Positions 51,842-60,447 of a DNA stretch of 64,000 nucleotides are shown here, piece by piece (the first letter of the stretch is position 1; each line of letters opens with the position of its first letter). Below the pieces are notes generated by a model, which was given only the letters and a program-made list of their open reading frames with translations, was not told the origin of the DNA and searched no databases. Source of the stretch: Meiothermus sp. CFH 77666 (GTDB taxonomy: Bacteria > Deinococcota > Deinococci > Deinococcales > Thermaceae); the NCBI RefSeq assembly GCF_017497985.1, contig NZ_JAGDFV010000018.1, forward strand, positions 1 to 64,000, read 5' to 3'. The translations under genes were made by a program, and so were the position numbers.

Positions 51842-52420
51842 ATGGGGGCAGCCAGACGGGTGCATTTGCTGAGTTTTGAGGAATACCTGGCCCTGGAAGA
51901 AAAGGCCCGGCGCAAGCACGAGCTGGTGGATGGGGTGCTCTATGCGATGGCGGGGGCTAGCAGCAACCACAATCTGCTGGTTACGAATGTTGCAGGCTTG
52001 TTGTGGAGCAGGGCTCGAGGTGGTGGGTGTAGGGTTTTTAGCAGCGACATGAAGCTACGGGTAGACGCTTTTACCAGCTACTACCCCGATGTAATGGTGG
52101 TGTGTGAGCCGGACAGGGCCGAATACTACAAGGAGCGGCCCTGCCTGCTGGTAGAGGTGCTCTCGAGTTCCACAGAAGCCACCGACCGGCGGGAAAAGCT
52201 CGCCAAGTACCGCCAGATTCCCAGCTTGCGGGCGTATGTGTTGATAGACTCCCTCTCGCGCCGGGTCGAAGCCTACTACCGCGAGGGCCAGCACTGGCTG
52301 TACCTGGACGTGGCGGGGGAGGGCAGTGTTCCCATTCCCTGCCCGGAGATGAGCCTGAACCTGGACGAGATTTACGAGGGTGTGGAGGTTCCCTACGAGC
52401 GCCCCACCGACGAGGCTTGA
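51842..52420 (+). CDS. Uma2-family (DUF820) putative endonuclease
   Basis: 192 aa. LLSFEEYLALEEKARRKHELVDGVLYAMAGAS and the PD-(D/E)xK-like core YYPDVMVVCEPDR... PCLLVEVLSSSTEATDRREKLAKYRQIPSLRAYVLID are typical. The family is very common in Thermales and cyanobacteria, often in many copies; a nuclease fold is clear but function is unknown. It stands alone before tRNA-Ala. Confidence 0.85.
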   Translation: MGAARRVHLLSFEEYLALEEKARRKHELVDGVLYAMAGASSNHNLLVTNVAGLLWSRARGGGCRVFSSDMKLRVDAFTSYYPDVMVVCEPDRAEYYKERPCLLVEVLSSSTEATDRREKLAKYRQIPSLRAYVLIDSLSRRVEAYYREGQHWLYLDVAGEGSVPIPCPEMSLNLDEIYEGVEVPYERPTDEA

Positions 52421-52460
52421 CGAGACCGGCCTTGCCCCCTATACTTTCCCTTGCTGTTTG

Positions 52461-52537
<77 letters not shown>

Positions 52538-52545
52538 GAAGAATG

Positions 52546-52575
52546 AAACCCGTGGATAAACGCCACGGGTTTTTG
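52546..52575 (+). terminator. Terminator of tRNA-Ala
   Basis: AAACCCGTGG, loop ATAAACG, CCACGGGTTT followed by further T (TTTTTG). It also lies 33 bp past the convergent ATPase stop. Confidence 0.85.
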
Positions 52576-52607
52576 TTTGTTGAGGATGGCTAGACTCTGG
52601 GGAAGCG

Positions 52608-54527
52608 CTAGCGAACCCGGTGGGCCAGCAGGCGCAGCCCCACCAGCACCACGAACACCGTGCCGCCCTCGTGGGCCACCACGCCCATCGGGAGGGGCAC
52701 CTTTCCGGCCAGGGCAAAGGCGCCCACAATGACAATTACCCCCAGGGCAAAGCTCAGGTTGAAATAAACGGTGCGGGCGGTGGCGCGGGCCAGCTTCTGG
52801 GCGCCTACCAGGCGGGTCAGGTCGTTTTTCATGAGCACCAGGTCGGCGCTCTCGAGGGAGACGTCGGAGCCGGCGGCCATCGAGACCCCCACGGCGGCGG
52901 CGTTCAGGGCCGGGGCATCGTTGAGGCCGTCGCCCACCATTACCACCGTGCCTTCCTGGCCTAGCTGCTGGATGCGCGTAAGTTTATCTTCTGGTAGCAG
53001 CTCGGCGTAAACCTCGGCAATGCCCACCTGGGCGGCGATATGGTCGGCCACCGCTTTGCGGTCGCCGGTGAGCATGACCACCCGTGCGCCTTGCTGTTGG
53101 AGCCGGGCCACGGCCTGAGCGGCCTCGGGGCGGGGGGTGTCGGCCACGCCCAGCAGGGCTATGGGGTGATGATTGGCGCCTAGAACGGCGGTGGTCAGGC
53201 CCCTGGACTCCATGGCCCGCATCCGGGCTTCGACATCGGGTGGTAGGGACACGCCCAGGCTTTCCAGCAAGCGCCGGTTGCCCACCCAGACCTGGGTACC
53301 ATCGGCCAGGACGCCCAGCACCCCGTGGCCTCGGATCGCCCGAATTTCGCTTACCTCCGGGGTGGGGCCATCCCAGCCCTGGGCAATGGCCTGGGCAATG
53401 GGGTGTTCGCTGTAGCGCTCGATGCCGGCGGCCAGGGCCCTGGCTTCGGCTTCGGCGCCTTGCAGTACCGCTACCTCCACCAGCTTCATGCGACCCTCGG
53501 TGAGGGTGCCGGTCTTGTCGAATACAAAGATGTTGGCCCGGGCCAGCGATTCCAGTGCGGCCCCGCTCTTGAACAGGGCGCCGGCCCTCGCGCCTGCCGC
53601 CATGGCCGATAGCACCGCCGCAGGGGTGGCGATCACCACCGCACAGGGGCTGGCTACCACCAGAAAGGTCATGGCCCGGTACCAGGCCTGGGCGGCCTCG
53701 AGGCCCACCACAAAGTGCGCCACCACAAACACCACCGGGGCCGAAAGCAGCACCGCAATGGTATAGGGCCCCTCGAAGCGCTCGGCAAACCGCTCGGTTC
53801 GGCTCTTGCTGGCCTGGGCGCTTTCCACCAACTTGATGAGCTTGGCCAGGGTGCTTTCGCTCGCGGGGCGCTCCACCCGCACCCGCACCACCCCGTGTCC
53901 GTTGAGGGTACCGCTCTTGACGGGGTCGCCGGGCTTCTTGTCCACCGGCACGCTCTCGCCGGTGAGGGCGCTCTCATCTACATCGGTGTACCCCTCCAGC
54001 ACGGTGCCGTCGGCGGCGAAGCGCTCGCCGGGGCGTACCACCAGCAGGTCGCCGGGGCGCAGGGCTTCCAGGGGCTTCCACTGCTCGCTGCCATCTGGCA
54101 GCAGCACACTGGCCCCTTCGGGGTGCAGGGTCATAAGGGCCTCGATGGCGCGTCGGGTGCGGTTCATGGCCCAGCTCTGCAGGGTGTTGGAGAGGCTGAA
54201 CAAAAAGAGCAAAATGGCCCCATCGCCGGCCTGACCCACCGAGGCAGCCCCCAACGCGGCCACCACCATTAGCAGATCCACGTCCAGCTTGCGGCTCTGG
54301 AGCAGGCTACGCACCGCTTTGATGGCCGAGGGAACCCCCCCGGCCAGAAAAGCCAGCACCCAAAGGCTATTCTGGAGCCAGACCAGCCCGTAGGCCCCTG
54401 CCACAAAGCCCCCCACCACTCCCAGCAGGGTCAGGCCGGAGAGCAGAAAGCCCCGCTTGACTTCATGGTTCCAGAACAGTAGCCAGGGGTTTTGTGGAGG
54501 GGTGGTTGATACCGCGATAGTGCTCAT
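52608..54527 (-). CDS. P1B-4-type heavy-metal ATPase (cobalt/zinc/ferrous iron efflux)
   Basis: 639 aa from the ATG with AGAGGAA upstream; 128 upstream codons in the open frame lie in repeats and are rejected. No N-terminal metal-binding domain. The metal-site motif is SPC (VVASPCAVVIATPA), not CPC, which defines subgroup P1B-4. Other motifs: TGES in the actuator, DKTGTLTEG with the phosphorylated Asp, SEHPIAQAI, MLTGDRKAV and MVGDGLNDAPAL. P1B-4 pumps export Co(II), Zn(II) or, as PfeT and FrvA, Fe(II). A Fur-type box upstream favours iron. Confidence 0.9.
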   Translation of the reverse strand: MSTIAVSTTPPQNPWLLFWNHEVKRGFLLSGLTLLGVVGGFVAGAYGLVWLQNSLWVLAFLAGGVPSAIKAVRSLLQSRKLDVDLLMVVAALGAASVGQAGDGAILLFLFSLSNTLQSWAMNRTRRAIEALMTLHPEGASVLLPDGSEQWKPLEALRPGDLLVVRPGERFAADGTVLEGYTDVDESALTGESVPVDKKPGDPVKSGTLNGHGVVRVRVERPASESTLAKLIKLVESAQASKSRTERFAERFEGPYTIAVLLSAPVVFVVAHFVVGLEAAQAWYRAMTFLVVASPCAVVIATPAAVLSAMAAGARAGALFKSGAALESLARANIFVFDKTGTLTEGRMKLVEVAVLQGAEAEARALAAGIERYSEHPIAQAIAQGWDGPTPEVSEIRAIRGHGVLGVLADGTQVWVGNRRLLESLGVSLPPDVEARMRAMESRGLTTAVLGANHHPIALLGVADTPRPEAAQAVARLQQQGARVVMLTGDRKAVADHIAAQVGIAEVYAELLPEDKLTRIQQLGQEGTVVMVGDGLNDAPALNAAAVGVSMAAGSDVSLESADLVLMKNDLTRLVGAQKLARATARTVYFNLSFALGVIVIVGAFALAGKVPLPMGVVAHEGGTVFVVLVGLRLLAHRVR

Positions 54528-54561
54528 CGTTTGTTCCTCTGATTTGAAACGTTGTTGAAAA

Positions 54562-54576
54562 CAGTAATCATTATCA
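54562..54576 (-). promoter_or_regulatory. Fur/PerR-type box upstream of the P1B-4 ATPase
   Basis: Read on the minus strand: TGATAATGATTACTG, 13 of 15 matches to the 7-1-7 Fur consensus TGATAATnATTATCA. It lies 35 bp before the ATPase start, the expected promoter region. Confidence 0.55.
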
Positions 54577-54713
54577 ATAAGAGTATTCCATGCCGAGGAG
54601 TTGAATGCAACCCCAAACCCGAGTAGTTTAGTGCGGATTCTTCCCGTTCCGCACGTAAATTCTACCGCTTTACACTCAGGACATTCGGCATCCTGGCAAG
54701 CGTTGAGGGTATT

Positions 54714-54818
54714 AGATCGCTTTTTTGCAGATGTGTCCGCCCATCCTGGCGGCCACTGTTCTGTCCAGGACAAGGGATTCTTTGTCCTGGATCGTTCGGT
54801 ATTTAGTAAGAGCGCTTT
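54714..54818. repeat. 105-bp family F element, copy 4 (inverted)
   Basis: Left AGATCGC..., hairpin CCGCCCATCCTGGCGG, TGTTCTGTCCAGGACAAGG and right AAGAGCGCTTT; antiparallel to the element at 16228-16331 and of nearly the same length. Confidence 0.6.
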
Positions 54819-54885
54819 AGTGTTCTGGGAACAAAGTATTCGGGATGCCTCCAATGAACCTAACTTCTGCACTTGACTACTTGTC

Positions 54886-55000
54886 GTCATTCCAAGGCGC
54901 ACACAGTGCAACGGGGAATCTCGTGCCGCACGGGTATTGTGAATGCTGTGGATTGAGGCGCATCGGATTCCTCACTTCGCTTCGCTCCGTTCGGAATGAA
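54886..55000. repeat. GTCATTCC-type inverted-repeat element, copy 2
   Basis: GTCATTCCAAGG, GGGGAATCTCGTGC... GGATTCCTCACTTCGCTTCGC...TTCGGAATGA. Same family and same orientation as 13520-13634. Together with the family F element it fills the 496-bp gap before the PATAN protein; nothing else is seen. Confidence 0.65.
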
Positions 55001-55023
55001 GCCAAAATTTGCTTATCAGACCA

Positions 55024-56070
55024 CTAGATTGGACGCTTGACAACGGAGAGGGCCGAGAGCAAGTCTTCTTCGCCAAAAGGCTTGGGGATATGGGTGACTC
55101 GAGCGTTTCTGACCCAAAACCCCCTGGGGGGCTGCTCGGCAATCAGCCAGATGGGTAAGAAGCGCCCCCCTGGTAAAGCTCGAAGCTGGCGTACCTTGTC
55201 TGGCAGGTCGGCGCCCTCGAGCAGCACGCCGTGAAGCCGGTGGTGCTCCAGGATGCGTTTGGCGCTCTCCAGGTCGGGGGGCAGCATGACCCGGTAGCGG
55301 TGGCGCTCGAGGGTGACCAGCAGGAGCCGCCGGATCAGGTTGGAGTCACACAAGACCATCAGCAGGGGGTCGTGGGGGCGCACATCGGCTTCCATCAGAA
55401 TCCCCCGGCTCTTGAGTTCGTAAAGCAGATGGTAGACCTGCTCCTCGGGCAGGTCGCATTCCAGCGCCACCGAGCGGGCCCGCTTGACCCCGTCTATGGC
55501 TTCCAGCACCGTCCAGGCATCGGGCGAGAGGGCGTGGCGGGTGGGGTCGCCGGCCAGTTGTAGCACGGTTTCGGGTTCTACCTTGCCCCGCATCCACTCG
55601 TCCAGGCGGCGCAGGGCCTCCATCAAAATGGTGCTGGTATCGGTGATGCCCGGCAGCAACACCTGCGAGGCGTCTATGGGCGGGGTCTCGGCCACCAGCT
55701 CGCCTTCCGGCTGGCTCAGAATGGTAGCCAGGGCCTCGAGGATTTGCGCGTGCAACACGTCGTTGAGCTCGTCCTCGGTGACCATTTTCTGTTGCAGGGC
55801 CAGAAAGCCCAGGGGGGTTCCGGGGTTCTCCTGTTGCTGGTATTTGACCAGCTCCTGAACCTGCTCGAGGGTCAGATAATCGAAGCGCACCAGGTATTCG
55901 CCCAGGTGGGGGCCGGGGTGGGTCTGGATATAGGCGATTTTGCCCTCGCGCATATGAATACGGCCCTTCAACTTGGGGCAGGTAATGCTAATGACCGCAT
56001 TTTTGCGGCCTGCCTCGAGGGCCCTCAGCAGGTCTCCGAGTTCAATTTCGTCTAATCTGGCCCGAATCAC
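55024..56070 (-). CDS. PATAN (DUF4388) protein with degenerate receiver domain
   Basis: 348 aa. Residues about 1-60 are the start of a PATAN/DUF4388 domain (LGDLLRALEAGRKNAVISI, GRIHMREGKIAYIQ), followed by a helical region with EDELNDVLHAQILEALATIL. Residues about 235-345 resemble a response-regulator receiver: LMVLCDSNLIRRLLLVTLERHRY at the acidic pocket, IPKPFGEEDLLSAL with the Lys. The phospho-acceptor position reads LLEGADLPD, a Glu where Asp is expected, so normal phosphorylation is unlikely. PATAN proteins act in signalling, gliding and pilus control in other bacteria; here unknown. Confidence 0.7.
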   Translation of the reverse strand: MIRARLDEIELGDLLRALEAGRKNAVISITCPKLKGRIHMREGKIAYIQTHPGPHLGEYLVRFDYLTLEQVQELVKYQQQENPGTPLGFLALQQKMVTEDELNDVLHAQILEALATILSQPEGELVAETPPIDASQVLLPGITDTSTILMEALRRLDEWMRGKVEPETVLQLAGDPTRHALSPDAWTVLEAIDGVKRARSVALECDLPEEQVYHLLYELKSRGILMEADVRPHDPLLMVLCDSNLIRRLLLVTLERHRYRVMLPPDLESAKRILEHHRLHGVLLEGADLPDKVRQLRALPGGRFLPIWLIAEQPPRGFWVRNARVTHIPKPFGEEDLLSALSVVKRPI

Positions 56071-56301
56071 GGCGAAGTATCCCTGGCGACTGCCTCTGGC
56101 AATCCCACCTCAGTATGGCACTTCCCGAGGGGACAGGGGGCAGGGCGCAGGGCTCAGGGAGAGCCACAGACGGGTTGTACGCAGTGCCAGATGTATTTTT
56201 TGAGTTTCAGCAGCGCAATTGCGGGACAGCCCTACCGACTCTGAACCCGGCTGACTGAACCCTGCCCCCCAATCGGGGCTCGGTTCCCTGTCCCAAGGCC
56301 C

Positions 56302-57291
56302 CTACTCCAGCAGGCGGCTTTGCTCGGGTAGGGGATAGCCGAAGTGGGCGTAGGCCCGTTCGGTGGCCTGGCGGCCTCGAGGGGTGCGTTTGAGCAGGCC
56401 AAGTTGAATGAGAAAAGGTTCGTGGACTTCCTCGAGGGTTTCGGGGTCTTCGGAGAGGGCGGTGGCGAGGGTCTCGAGGCCCACCGGCCCCCCGGCAAAG
56501 CGCTCGATAACGGTTTGCATGATGAGGCGGTCGCGGGTATCGAGCCCCAGGGCATCCATGCCCAGTGCGTCCAGGGCCTGCCGGGTGCGCTCGAGCCGCA
56601 CCACAGCTTCGCCGGCTACCTCTACAAAATCGCGTACCCGCCTAAAAAGCCGTTTGGCAATGCGCATGGTGCCCCGGCTGCGATGGGCAATTTCCAGGGC
56701 GGCCTCGGGCTCAATGGTCAGGCCCAGAAGCCTGGCGTCGCGTTCGACCCCCTGGGCCAGCTCAGCCTCGGTGTAGAACTCGAGGTGCTCGATGATCCCA
56801 AAACGGCTGCGCAAGGGCCCGGAGATGAGCCCTGGGCGGGTGGTGGCCCCCACCAGGGTAAAGCGGGGCAGATCAAGCCGCAGGGTACGGGCGGCGGGGC
56901 CGGCGCCAATCACGATGTCAATTTTGAAGTCCTCCAGGGCCGGGTAGAGGTGCTCCTCGGCAGCTTTGGAGAGGCGGTGAATCTCGTCTATGAAGAGGAT
57001 GTCGCCTTCTTCCAGGCTGTTGGTCAGGATGGCGGCCAGGTCGCCGGGTTTTTCGATGGCGGGGCCGCTGGTTACGCGGATGTTCACCCCCAGCTCGTAG
57101 GCCACCACATGGGCCAGGGTGGTCTTGCCCAGTCCGGGCGGCCCAAACAGGAGCAGGTGGTCGAGGGCCTCCCCCCGGTTCTTGGCGGCCTCGAGGTAGA
57201 CCCGCAGTTTTTGCTTGAGTTTGGCCTGTCCCACGTAGTCGTCCAGGCTCTTGGGCCGCAGGGTCAGATCCGGTTCCACGCTCACCATCAT
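56302..57291 (-). CDS. ruvB: Holliday junction branch migration ATPase RuvB
   Basis: About 329 aa. [53 protein letters not shown] covers Walker [23 protein letters not shown] is Walker B; sensor [20 protein letters not shown]-terminal winged helix with [22 protein letters not shown]. It drives branch migration with RuvA. Start is uncertain: ATGs at 57312, 57291 and 57288 are all open; the first adds seven residues not found in relatives. No ruvA or ruvC adjacent. Confidence 0.95.
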   Translation of the reverse strand: MMVSVEPDLTLRPKSLDDYVGQAKLKQKLRVYLEAAKNRGEALDHLLLFGPPGLGKTTLAHVVAYELGVNIRVTSGPAIEKPGDLAAILTNSLEEGDILFIDEIHRLSKAAEEHLYPALEDFKIDIVIGAGPAARTLRLDLPRFTLVGATTRPGLISGPLRSRFGIIEHLEFYTEAELAQGVERDARLLGLTIEPEAALEIAHRSRGTMRIAKRLFRRVRDFVEVAGEAVVRLERTRQALDALGMDALGLDTRDRLIMQTVIERFAGGPVGLETLATALSEDPETLEEVHEPFLIQLGLLKRTPRGRQATERAYAHFGYPLPEQSRLLE

Positions 57292-57441
57292 ACAAGTAGA
57301 GGGCGGTTGCATTATGTTTACTGCATAACCTTGAACAAGGTGGCGATGGGGGCTGCGATACCAACTTCAGATGTATACCAGGAAGGTTGGTTTTACTCTA
57401 AAAGCTCCCAGGCCACTTTGCACAGCGAGCCATCCTCTACA

Positions 57442-58434
57442 ATGGCCAATGTGGTGCGTTTTTCTGCCAGCGGCGTTCGCCTGGATCAGGCCCTGGCCTT
57501 CGAGGCCAACACCTCCAGGGCCAAGGCCCAGGAGTGGATCGAGGCCGGGCTGGTTCGGGTAGGCGGCAAGGTGATTACCAAGCCCTCCTACAAGCTCCGG
57601 GGCGAGACGGTGGAGGTCGAGCCGCCCCCGCCTGTGGCGGCCACGGTCGCCGCCGAAGATATTCCGCTCGAGGTTTTGTACGAGGATCCGGATCTGATCG
57701 TAATCAACAAACCGGCGGGTATGATTACCCACCCGGCACCTGGGGTGTACTCAGGAACGCTGGTCAACGCCATCCTGGGGCGGTTCGGGCTGGATGTCAC
57801 GCTGGGCGAGGGCGAGGAGGCCGACGAACTGCGCCTGTCGGCCCCCAGGCCCGAACTCGTGCGCCCCGGCATTGTGCACCGGCTCGACAAGGATACCAGT
57901 GGGGTGATTGTGGTGGCCCGCCACGAGGCAGCCCACCGCCGTCTGTCCGAAGCCTTTGCGGGGCGCAGCGTTTACAAGCGCTACCTGGCGCTTACGATGG
58001 GGATTCCGCGGGAAGGCACGCTATCTGCGCCCATAGGCCGTCATCCGGTAGACCGCACCCGGATGCACGTGGGCGGGGTGGCGGCCCGGCACGCCCAGAC
58101 CGACTTCGAGGTGCTTGCTTCGGTGGCACAACACGCCCTGGTCTCGGCCATTCTCCACACCGGGCGTACCCACCAGATTCGCGTCCACCTCAAGCACCTC
58201 CACGCTCCCATTCTGGGCGATGACGTGTATGGAAAGCCCTCCAACCTGATAGCGCGTCAGGCGCTGCACGCCTACGAGCTACGCCTGCAGCACCCGCGCA
58301 CCGGCAAATATCTGCACTTTGTAGCCCCCGTCCCTGCCGATATGGTACGGGCCTGGAGGCTGTTGGGTGGGGCCTGGCCGGAAGATGTACAAACCGAAGC
58401 GGAAAAGGCTCCCGTGGTAGGGCCACCCCGATGA
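57442..58434 (+). CDS. RluA-family rRNA pseudouridine synthase (RluD-like)
   Basis: 330 aa from the ATG at 57442; the open frame continues far upstream only as the antisense of ruvB. S4 RNA-binding domain at residues 10-65, then the catalytic domain with HRLDKDTSGVIVVAR (catalytic Asp). HTGRTHQIRVHLKHLHAPILGDDVYG is the conserved C-terminal block. It isomerises uridines in 23S rRNA helix 69 if it is RluD; RluA/RluC types cannot be ruled out. Divergent from ruvB. Confidence 0.9.
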   Translation: MANVVRFSASGVRLDQALAFEANTSRAKAQEWIEAGLVRVGGKVITKPSYKLRGETVEVEPPPPVAATVAAEDIPLEVLYEDPDLIVINKPAGMITHPAPGVYSGTLVNAILGRFGLDVTLGEGEEADELRLSAPRPELVRPGIVHRLDKDTSGVIVVARHEAAHRRLSEAFAGRSVYKRYLALTMGIPREGTLSAPIGRHPVDRTRMHVGGVAARHAQTDFEVLASVAQHALVSAILHTGRTHQIRVHLKHLHAPILGDDVYGKPSNLIARQALHAYELRLQHPRTGKYLHFVAPVPADMVRAWRLLGGAWPEDVQTEAEKAPVVGPPR

Positions 58435-58477
58435 CACCAACTTTTCGTGGACAGACATCTTTGAGAGGCGCTCCTAT

Positions 58478-58593
58478 ACCCTCTCATCCGGCGATACTCG
58501 AGGTGCGGTCATTGGCGTTGCTGGCATGAATCGTCATAAGCGTTGGTGGGGTGTCGCTACCTTCTCCCGCCCAGGGGAGAAGGCAAGAGGTTC
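58478..58593. repeat. CCTTCTCCCC/GGGAGAAGG element, copy 2 (inverted)
   Basis: ACCCTCTCATCCGGCGATAC... GGGGTGTCGCTACCTTCTCCCGCCCAGGGGAGAAGG...GAGGTTC; inverted relative to 29318-29430. In the 314-bp gap between the pseudouridine synthase and the ATP-grasp gene; the remainder has no gene. Confidence 0.6.
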
Positions 58594-58748
58594 ACATGGG
58601 TTTGGTAATAATGCCCCCAGACTTAGCCCCAGTAGGGCTCTCTGACCATCGGCTATGAACCATGGACTATAGACCATAGGCTATCTGCTTGGCTTGAATT
58701 GTGAGCTTTGCTTGGGAATACTGTGGAGCAAACTCCCGGAGGTAAGGC

Positions 58749-59909
58749 ATGAATGTCGTTTTTCTCTCTCCCCATTTTCCCCCAAACTTCTGGCCTTTTT
58801 GTGTGCGTCTGCGCGAGGCCGGACATACCGTGCTGGGCCTGGCCGATGCTGAATACGACCAGCTCCGCCCCGAGCTGAGGAACGCCCTGACCGAGTATTA
58901 CAAAGTTTCCGACCTGCACAACTACGACGAGCTGGTGCGGGCGCTGGGCTACTTCACCCACAAATACGGCAAGCTCGAGCGCCTCGACTCCATGAGTGAA
59001 TACTGGCTCGAGACCGAGGCCATGCTGCGTGAAGACTTCAACATTTTTGGCCTCCGCCCTGCCGACATGGATCGGGTCAAGCGCAAGTCGGTGATGAAAC
59101 AGTACTTCCAGCAAGCCGGGTTGCGGGTCGCGCGGGGCAGGGTCTGCCGCACGGCGGTAGAAGCCCAGGACTTTGTGGAGGAGGTGGGCTACCCGGTGGT
59201 GGCCAAGCCCGATATTGGGGTCGGTGCGGCCAAAACCTACAAAATTACCAACGATGCCGAGTTGATGGACTACATCGCCACCAAGCCCCCGGTGGACTAC
59301 ATCATGGAGGAGTTTATTCCGGGCCGGATTATCACCTACGATGGCCTGACCGATATCAAAGGCAATGTGGTGTTTGACAGTTCGCTCGAGTACTCCAAAG
59401 GCGTGATGGATGTGGTCAACGAGGACACCGACATCTACTACTACATGGTGCGGGAAATCCCCGAAGACCTGCGCGAGGCAGGCCGCAAGGTGGTTAAAGC
59501 CTTCAACGTGGTGGAGCGCTTCTTCCACTTCGAGTTCTTCCGCTTAGACGACGGCTCTTTGGTGGCCCTGGAGGTGAACATGCGCCCGCCGGGGGGCCTC
59601 TCGATTGACATGTTCAACTACGCCAACGACATAGACATCTTCCGCGAGTGGGTGAATGTGCTCACCTATGGTAGCGTGAGCCAGCAGGCCAAACACCCCT
59701 ATTTCTGCACCTATGTAGGCCGCAAAGACCACATCCACTACAAGCGTTCGCACGAGCAGGTGATGGCCGAGTTTGGCCCCCTGGTAGCCCACCACGAACG
59801 CATCAGCGGCATTTTTGCAGGGGCCATTGGCAACTATGGCTATATTCTGCGCCACCCCGACCTGTCTACCCTGCTGCAGGCGGCCCAGGCCATTCAGGAA
59901 AGAGCATAG
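58749..59909 (+). CDS. ATP-grasp ligase of unknown substrate
   Basis: 386 aa. PreATP-grasp segment MNVVFLSPHFPPNFWPFCVRLREAGHTVLGL, ATP-grasp core with FVEEVGYPVVAKPDIGVGAAKTYKI, YIMEEFIPGRIITYDGLTD, and metal-binding FEFFRLDDGSLVALEVNMRPPGG near residues 265-290. The family forms amide or thioester bonds between a carboxylate and an amine using ATP. The substrate is unknown. GGAGGTAAGGC ribosome-binding site. The phosphatase gene starts 12 bp after its stop and the esterase follows 31 bp after that. Confidence 0.85.
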   Translation: MNVVFLSPHFPPNFWPFCVRLREAGHTVLGLADAEYDQLRPELRNALTEYYKVSDLHNYDELVRALGYFTHKYGKLERLDSMSEYWLETEAMLREDFNIFGLRPADMDRVKRKSVMKQYFQQAGLRVARGRVCRTAVEAQDFVEEVGYPVVAKPDIGVGAAKTYKITNDAELMDYIATKPPVDYIMEEFIPGRIITYDGLTDIKGNVVFDSSLEYSKGVMDVVNEDTDIYYYMVREIPEDLREAGRKVVKAFNVVERFFHFEFFRLDDGSLVALEVNMRPPGGLSIDMFNYANDIDIFREWVNVLTYGSVSQQAKHPYFCTYVGRKDHIHYKRSHEQVMAEFGPLVAHHERISGIFAGAIGNYGYILRHPDLSTLLQAAQAIQERA

Positions 59910-59921
59910 GAGGGTAGAGGG

Positions 59922-60416
59922 GTGTTTCGCAGGCTTTCACTGCCCCGTGGAGCTGGAGGTGACCTGTTCTTGCATAGCCTGCCTGGCCGTTATGAACCGC
60001 TGACCAAGTTTCTCGAGGCTGCTAAAAAATACAGGATTGATTTGCTGGTCAACCTTGTTTCCATTACTGAGGCCAGGGAGAAATCCCCTGAATATGCGAA
60101 AGCCCTGGAAAGCCAGTCGCTTCAGGTGCAGGTGTGCAGTTTTCCTATCGAAGACTATGGTGTGCCACCAGACAAGGAGGCGTATGCGGAGTTTGTAGGC
60201 CAGGTTGCGGCCAAAGTGCGCTCTGGCAGCACAGTGCTAATTCACTGCGGGGCTGGTATAGGTCGCACCGGTACTTTCGCGGTCTGTCTGCTTTTGGCGT
60301 TAGGCGAAGAGCGAACCAAAGCGATGGAGAGGGTCGAAAGGGCGGGCTCTAAACCAGAAACCTCTGACCAGAAAGACCTGGTGCAATGGTGCGAGGAGTG
60401 GCTCAAAGCCGTTTAG
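59922..60416 (+). CDS. Dual-specificity-like protein tyrosine phosphatase
   Basis: 164 aa, GTG start. Catalytic loop VLIHCGAGIGRTGTF (HCx5R) near residues 107-121, with a conserved Asp in FPIEDYGVPPDKE acting as general acid. Similar to small cysteine phosphatases acting on phosphotyrosine, lipids or sugar phosphates; target unknown. Middle gene of the three-gene cluster. Confidence 0.85.
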   Translation: MFRRLSLPRGAGGDLFLHSLPGRYEPLTKFLEAAKKYRIDLLVNLVSITEAREKSPEYAKALESQSLQVQVCSFPIEDYGVPPDKEAYAEFVGQVAAKVRSGSTVLIHCGAGIGRTGTFAVCLLLALGEERTKAMERVERAGSKPETSDQKDLVQWCEEWLKAV

Positions 60417-60447
60417 TTTTTATTCTGATTGGAACTCGAGGTTGAAG

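Noticed and set aside
54528-54911. 128-codon N-terminal extension of the P1B-4 ATPase
   Set aside because: Covers repeats and the Fur-type box; the ATG at 54527 has a good ribosome-binding site. It is not a metal-binding domain.
56344-57441. Long open frame running antisense to ruvB and continuing in frame into the pseudouridine synthase
   Set aside because: It mirrors conserved RuvB codons on the other strand; long antisense frames are expected at high GC. The S4 domain start and ATG at 57442 define the real gene.
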